Shown here in pieces: positions 63,283-64,000 of a stretch of DNA of 64,000 nucleotides (its first letter is position 1; the number at the start of each line of letters is the position of its first letter). This DNA is from Flavobacteriales bacterium. Its GTDB lineage: Bacteria; Bacteroidota; Bacteroidia; Flavobacteriales_D; Sanyastnellaceae. The notes beneath the pieces are model-generated. The model saw nothing but the letters and a program-made list of their open reading frames with translations, was not told the origin of the DNA and searched no databases. The position numbers and the translations under genes are program-made. Location: assembly GCA_027491075.1 (NCBI GenBank), contig JAIXWX010000002.1, positions 124,001 to 188,000 on the forward strand, in the 5' to 3' direction.

Positions 63283-64000
63283 TCAGTCTTTCTCCTGCAA
63301 CCACTTCGGCAATTTCTTTCCCTTCTTTGTGGTCTGCGACGGAGGAACATTTACAGGCGTTTCATCTTTCAACTGTCCTGATCCTTCTGATGGTTGCGCT
63401 GGCTGGCTTTCTTTCTTATCGTTTTCCTCCCATTCTACAGTTGTTACAGCGGATGGCCTTGTGTTTGTCTCTTGGTAAGCTCCCACATTGGCATCGTTCT
63501 TAAAAAGCCCAAACTCCTGCTTAAGAAGCGCTTTCATGTTTTGCTTTTCAGCAATTATTTCTTTTTGACGTTCCGTTTTAGCCGCATCCTTGTCTATTCC
63601 AAACTGAGGGTTGTCTGTGGTGCCACGCATGTAAATGAACATTTGCTTCCCTAGACCATCGTCTTCTTCATTCAAATCTTTGTTCTTACGAACAAGAATA
63701 TCCCTTAATCGAAAACCGATAGTATAATCAATGGTATTATCGAATCCATGTGTCCCACTAGCTGAAATATCCAACGCACTAGAACGAATATCCATTTGAG
63801 GAATGACAATCTTCTTGTTTTTAATTTCAATGATGTTCTCCAACGTCGCAAATCGAATGTCCTTCATGCTTTCGGCGAATTTATCTTCATCCACAAACGG
63901 TGCGAGCCATTTGTTGCTCCGAATATATCCTGCAATTTCCTGGAGGGATTGCAAGCCCTTTAGTTGACCGTTTCGTATTTCAATATCAATTAAACTATGA
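63283..64000 (-). CDS. AsmA-like protein, C-terminal part, truncated by window edge
   Basis: The reading frame is open to the end of the window, so the N-terminus and the start lie beyond 64000. The visible part (about 239 residues) contains the AsmA-like C-terminal core (RNGQLKG, then RFATLENIIEIKNKKIVIPQ and SALDISASGTHGFDNTIDY). It is followed by a charged, Pro- and Ser-rich tail ending KKLPKWLQEKD. AsmA-like proteins are anchored in the inner membrane and are linked with lipid transport to the outer membrane. The tail is not part of the core and may be disordered. Confidence 0.82.
   Translation of the reverse strand, partial: HSLIDIEIRNGQLKGLQSLQEIAGYIRSNKWLAPFVDEDKFAESMKDIRFATLENIIEIKNKKIVIPQMDIRSSALDISASGTHGFDNTIDYTIGFRLRDILVRKNKDLNEEDDGLGKQMFIYMRGTTDNPQFGIDKDAAKTERQKEIIAEKQNMKALLKQEFGLFKNDANVGAYQETNTRPSAVTTVEWEENDKKESQPAQPSEGSGQLKDETPVNVPPSQTTKKGKKLPKWLQEKD

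Overview
The window looks like chromosomal DNA of a member of the Bacteroidota, most likely a marine-type Flavobacteriales. The evidence is eight predicted type IX secretion (T9SS) cargo proteins, PorP/SprF, a PorE-like OmpA protein, a TonB-dependent receptor with a carboxypeptidase-regulatory N-domain, DUF4270 and DUF2490 proteins, an HU-CCDC81/SPOR protein, a MurF-alanine racemase fusion, and promoters of the TTTG / TAnnTTTG type. There are no phage genes, transposases or CRISPR arrays. No gene-free stretch exceeds 300 bases.

Layout. Bases 2-6525: the 3' part of oligopeptidase B, then a convergent four-gene minus-strand run (TonB receptor, kdsB, SPOR protein, YihX-like HAD phosphatase). Bases 6753-12249: a T9SS cargo protein with a seven-repeat propeller, then a small operon of lipoprotein, HPt protein and REC-PP2C phosphatase. 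Bases 12250-15659 (minus): purH, a DUF2490 protein, a lipoprotein and yebC. Bases 15736-27650 (plus): tdk, murF-alr, an S8-like protease, a gliding-type CTD protein, ribE, rseP and an unknown exported protein. Bases 27661-31231: two minus-strand cargo genes, one with its signal peptide out of frame across a G10 tract, and tRNA-Leu(CAA), bracketed by two similar terminators. Bases 31314-36859: an exported protein, panC, a short glycogen-synthase-like protein, DUF4270 and glmS. Bases 37096-45645: a barrel protein behind a consensus promoter, a lipoprotein, an EamA transporter, DUF502 and two further cargo proteins. Bases 45870-61945: a 13-kb adhesin-like gene followed by PorP/SprF and PorE-like genes. 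The window ends with an rRNA m5C methyltransferase and the 3' part of an AsmA-like gene.

How it fits together. Housekeeping genes for cell wall and envelope precursors (murF-alr, glmS, kdsB), cofactors (ribE, panC) and nucleotides (purH, tdk) alternate with surface genes. The most distinctive element is the 4318-residue protein. It has about 41 tandem Ig/PKD-like repeats, each with an invariant cysteine pair. A few repeats carry extra cysteines that always come in pairs, and their positions fit cross-strand disulfides in fixed antiparallel registers. The adjacent PorP/SprF and PorE-like genes suggest a dedicated export and anchoring module. A second point of interest is the putative phase-variable switch at the G10 tract.
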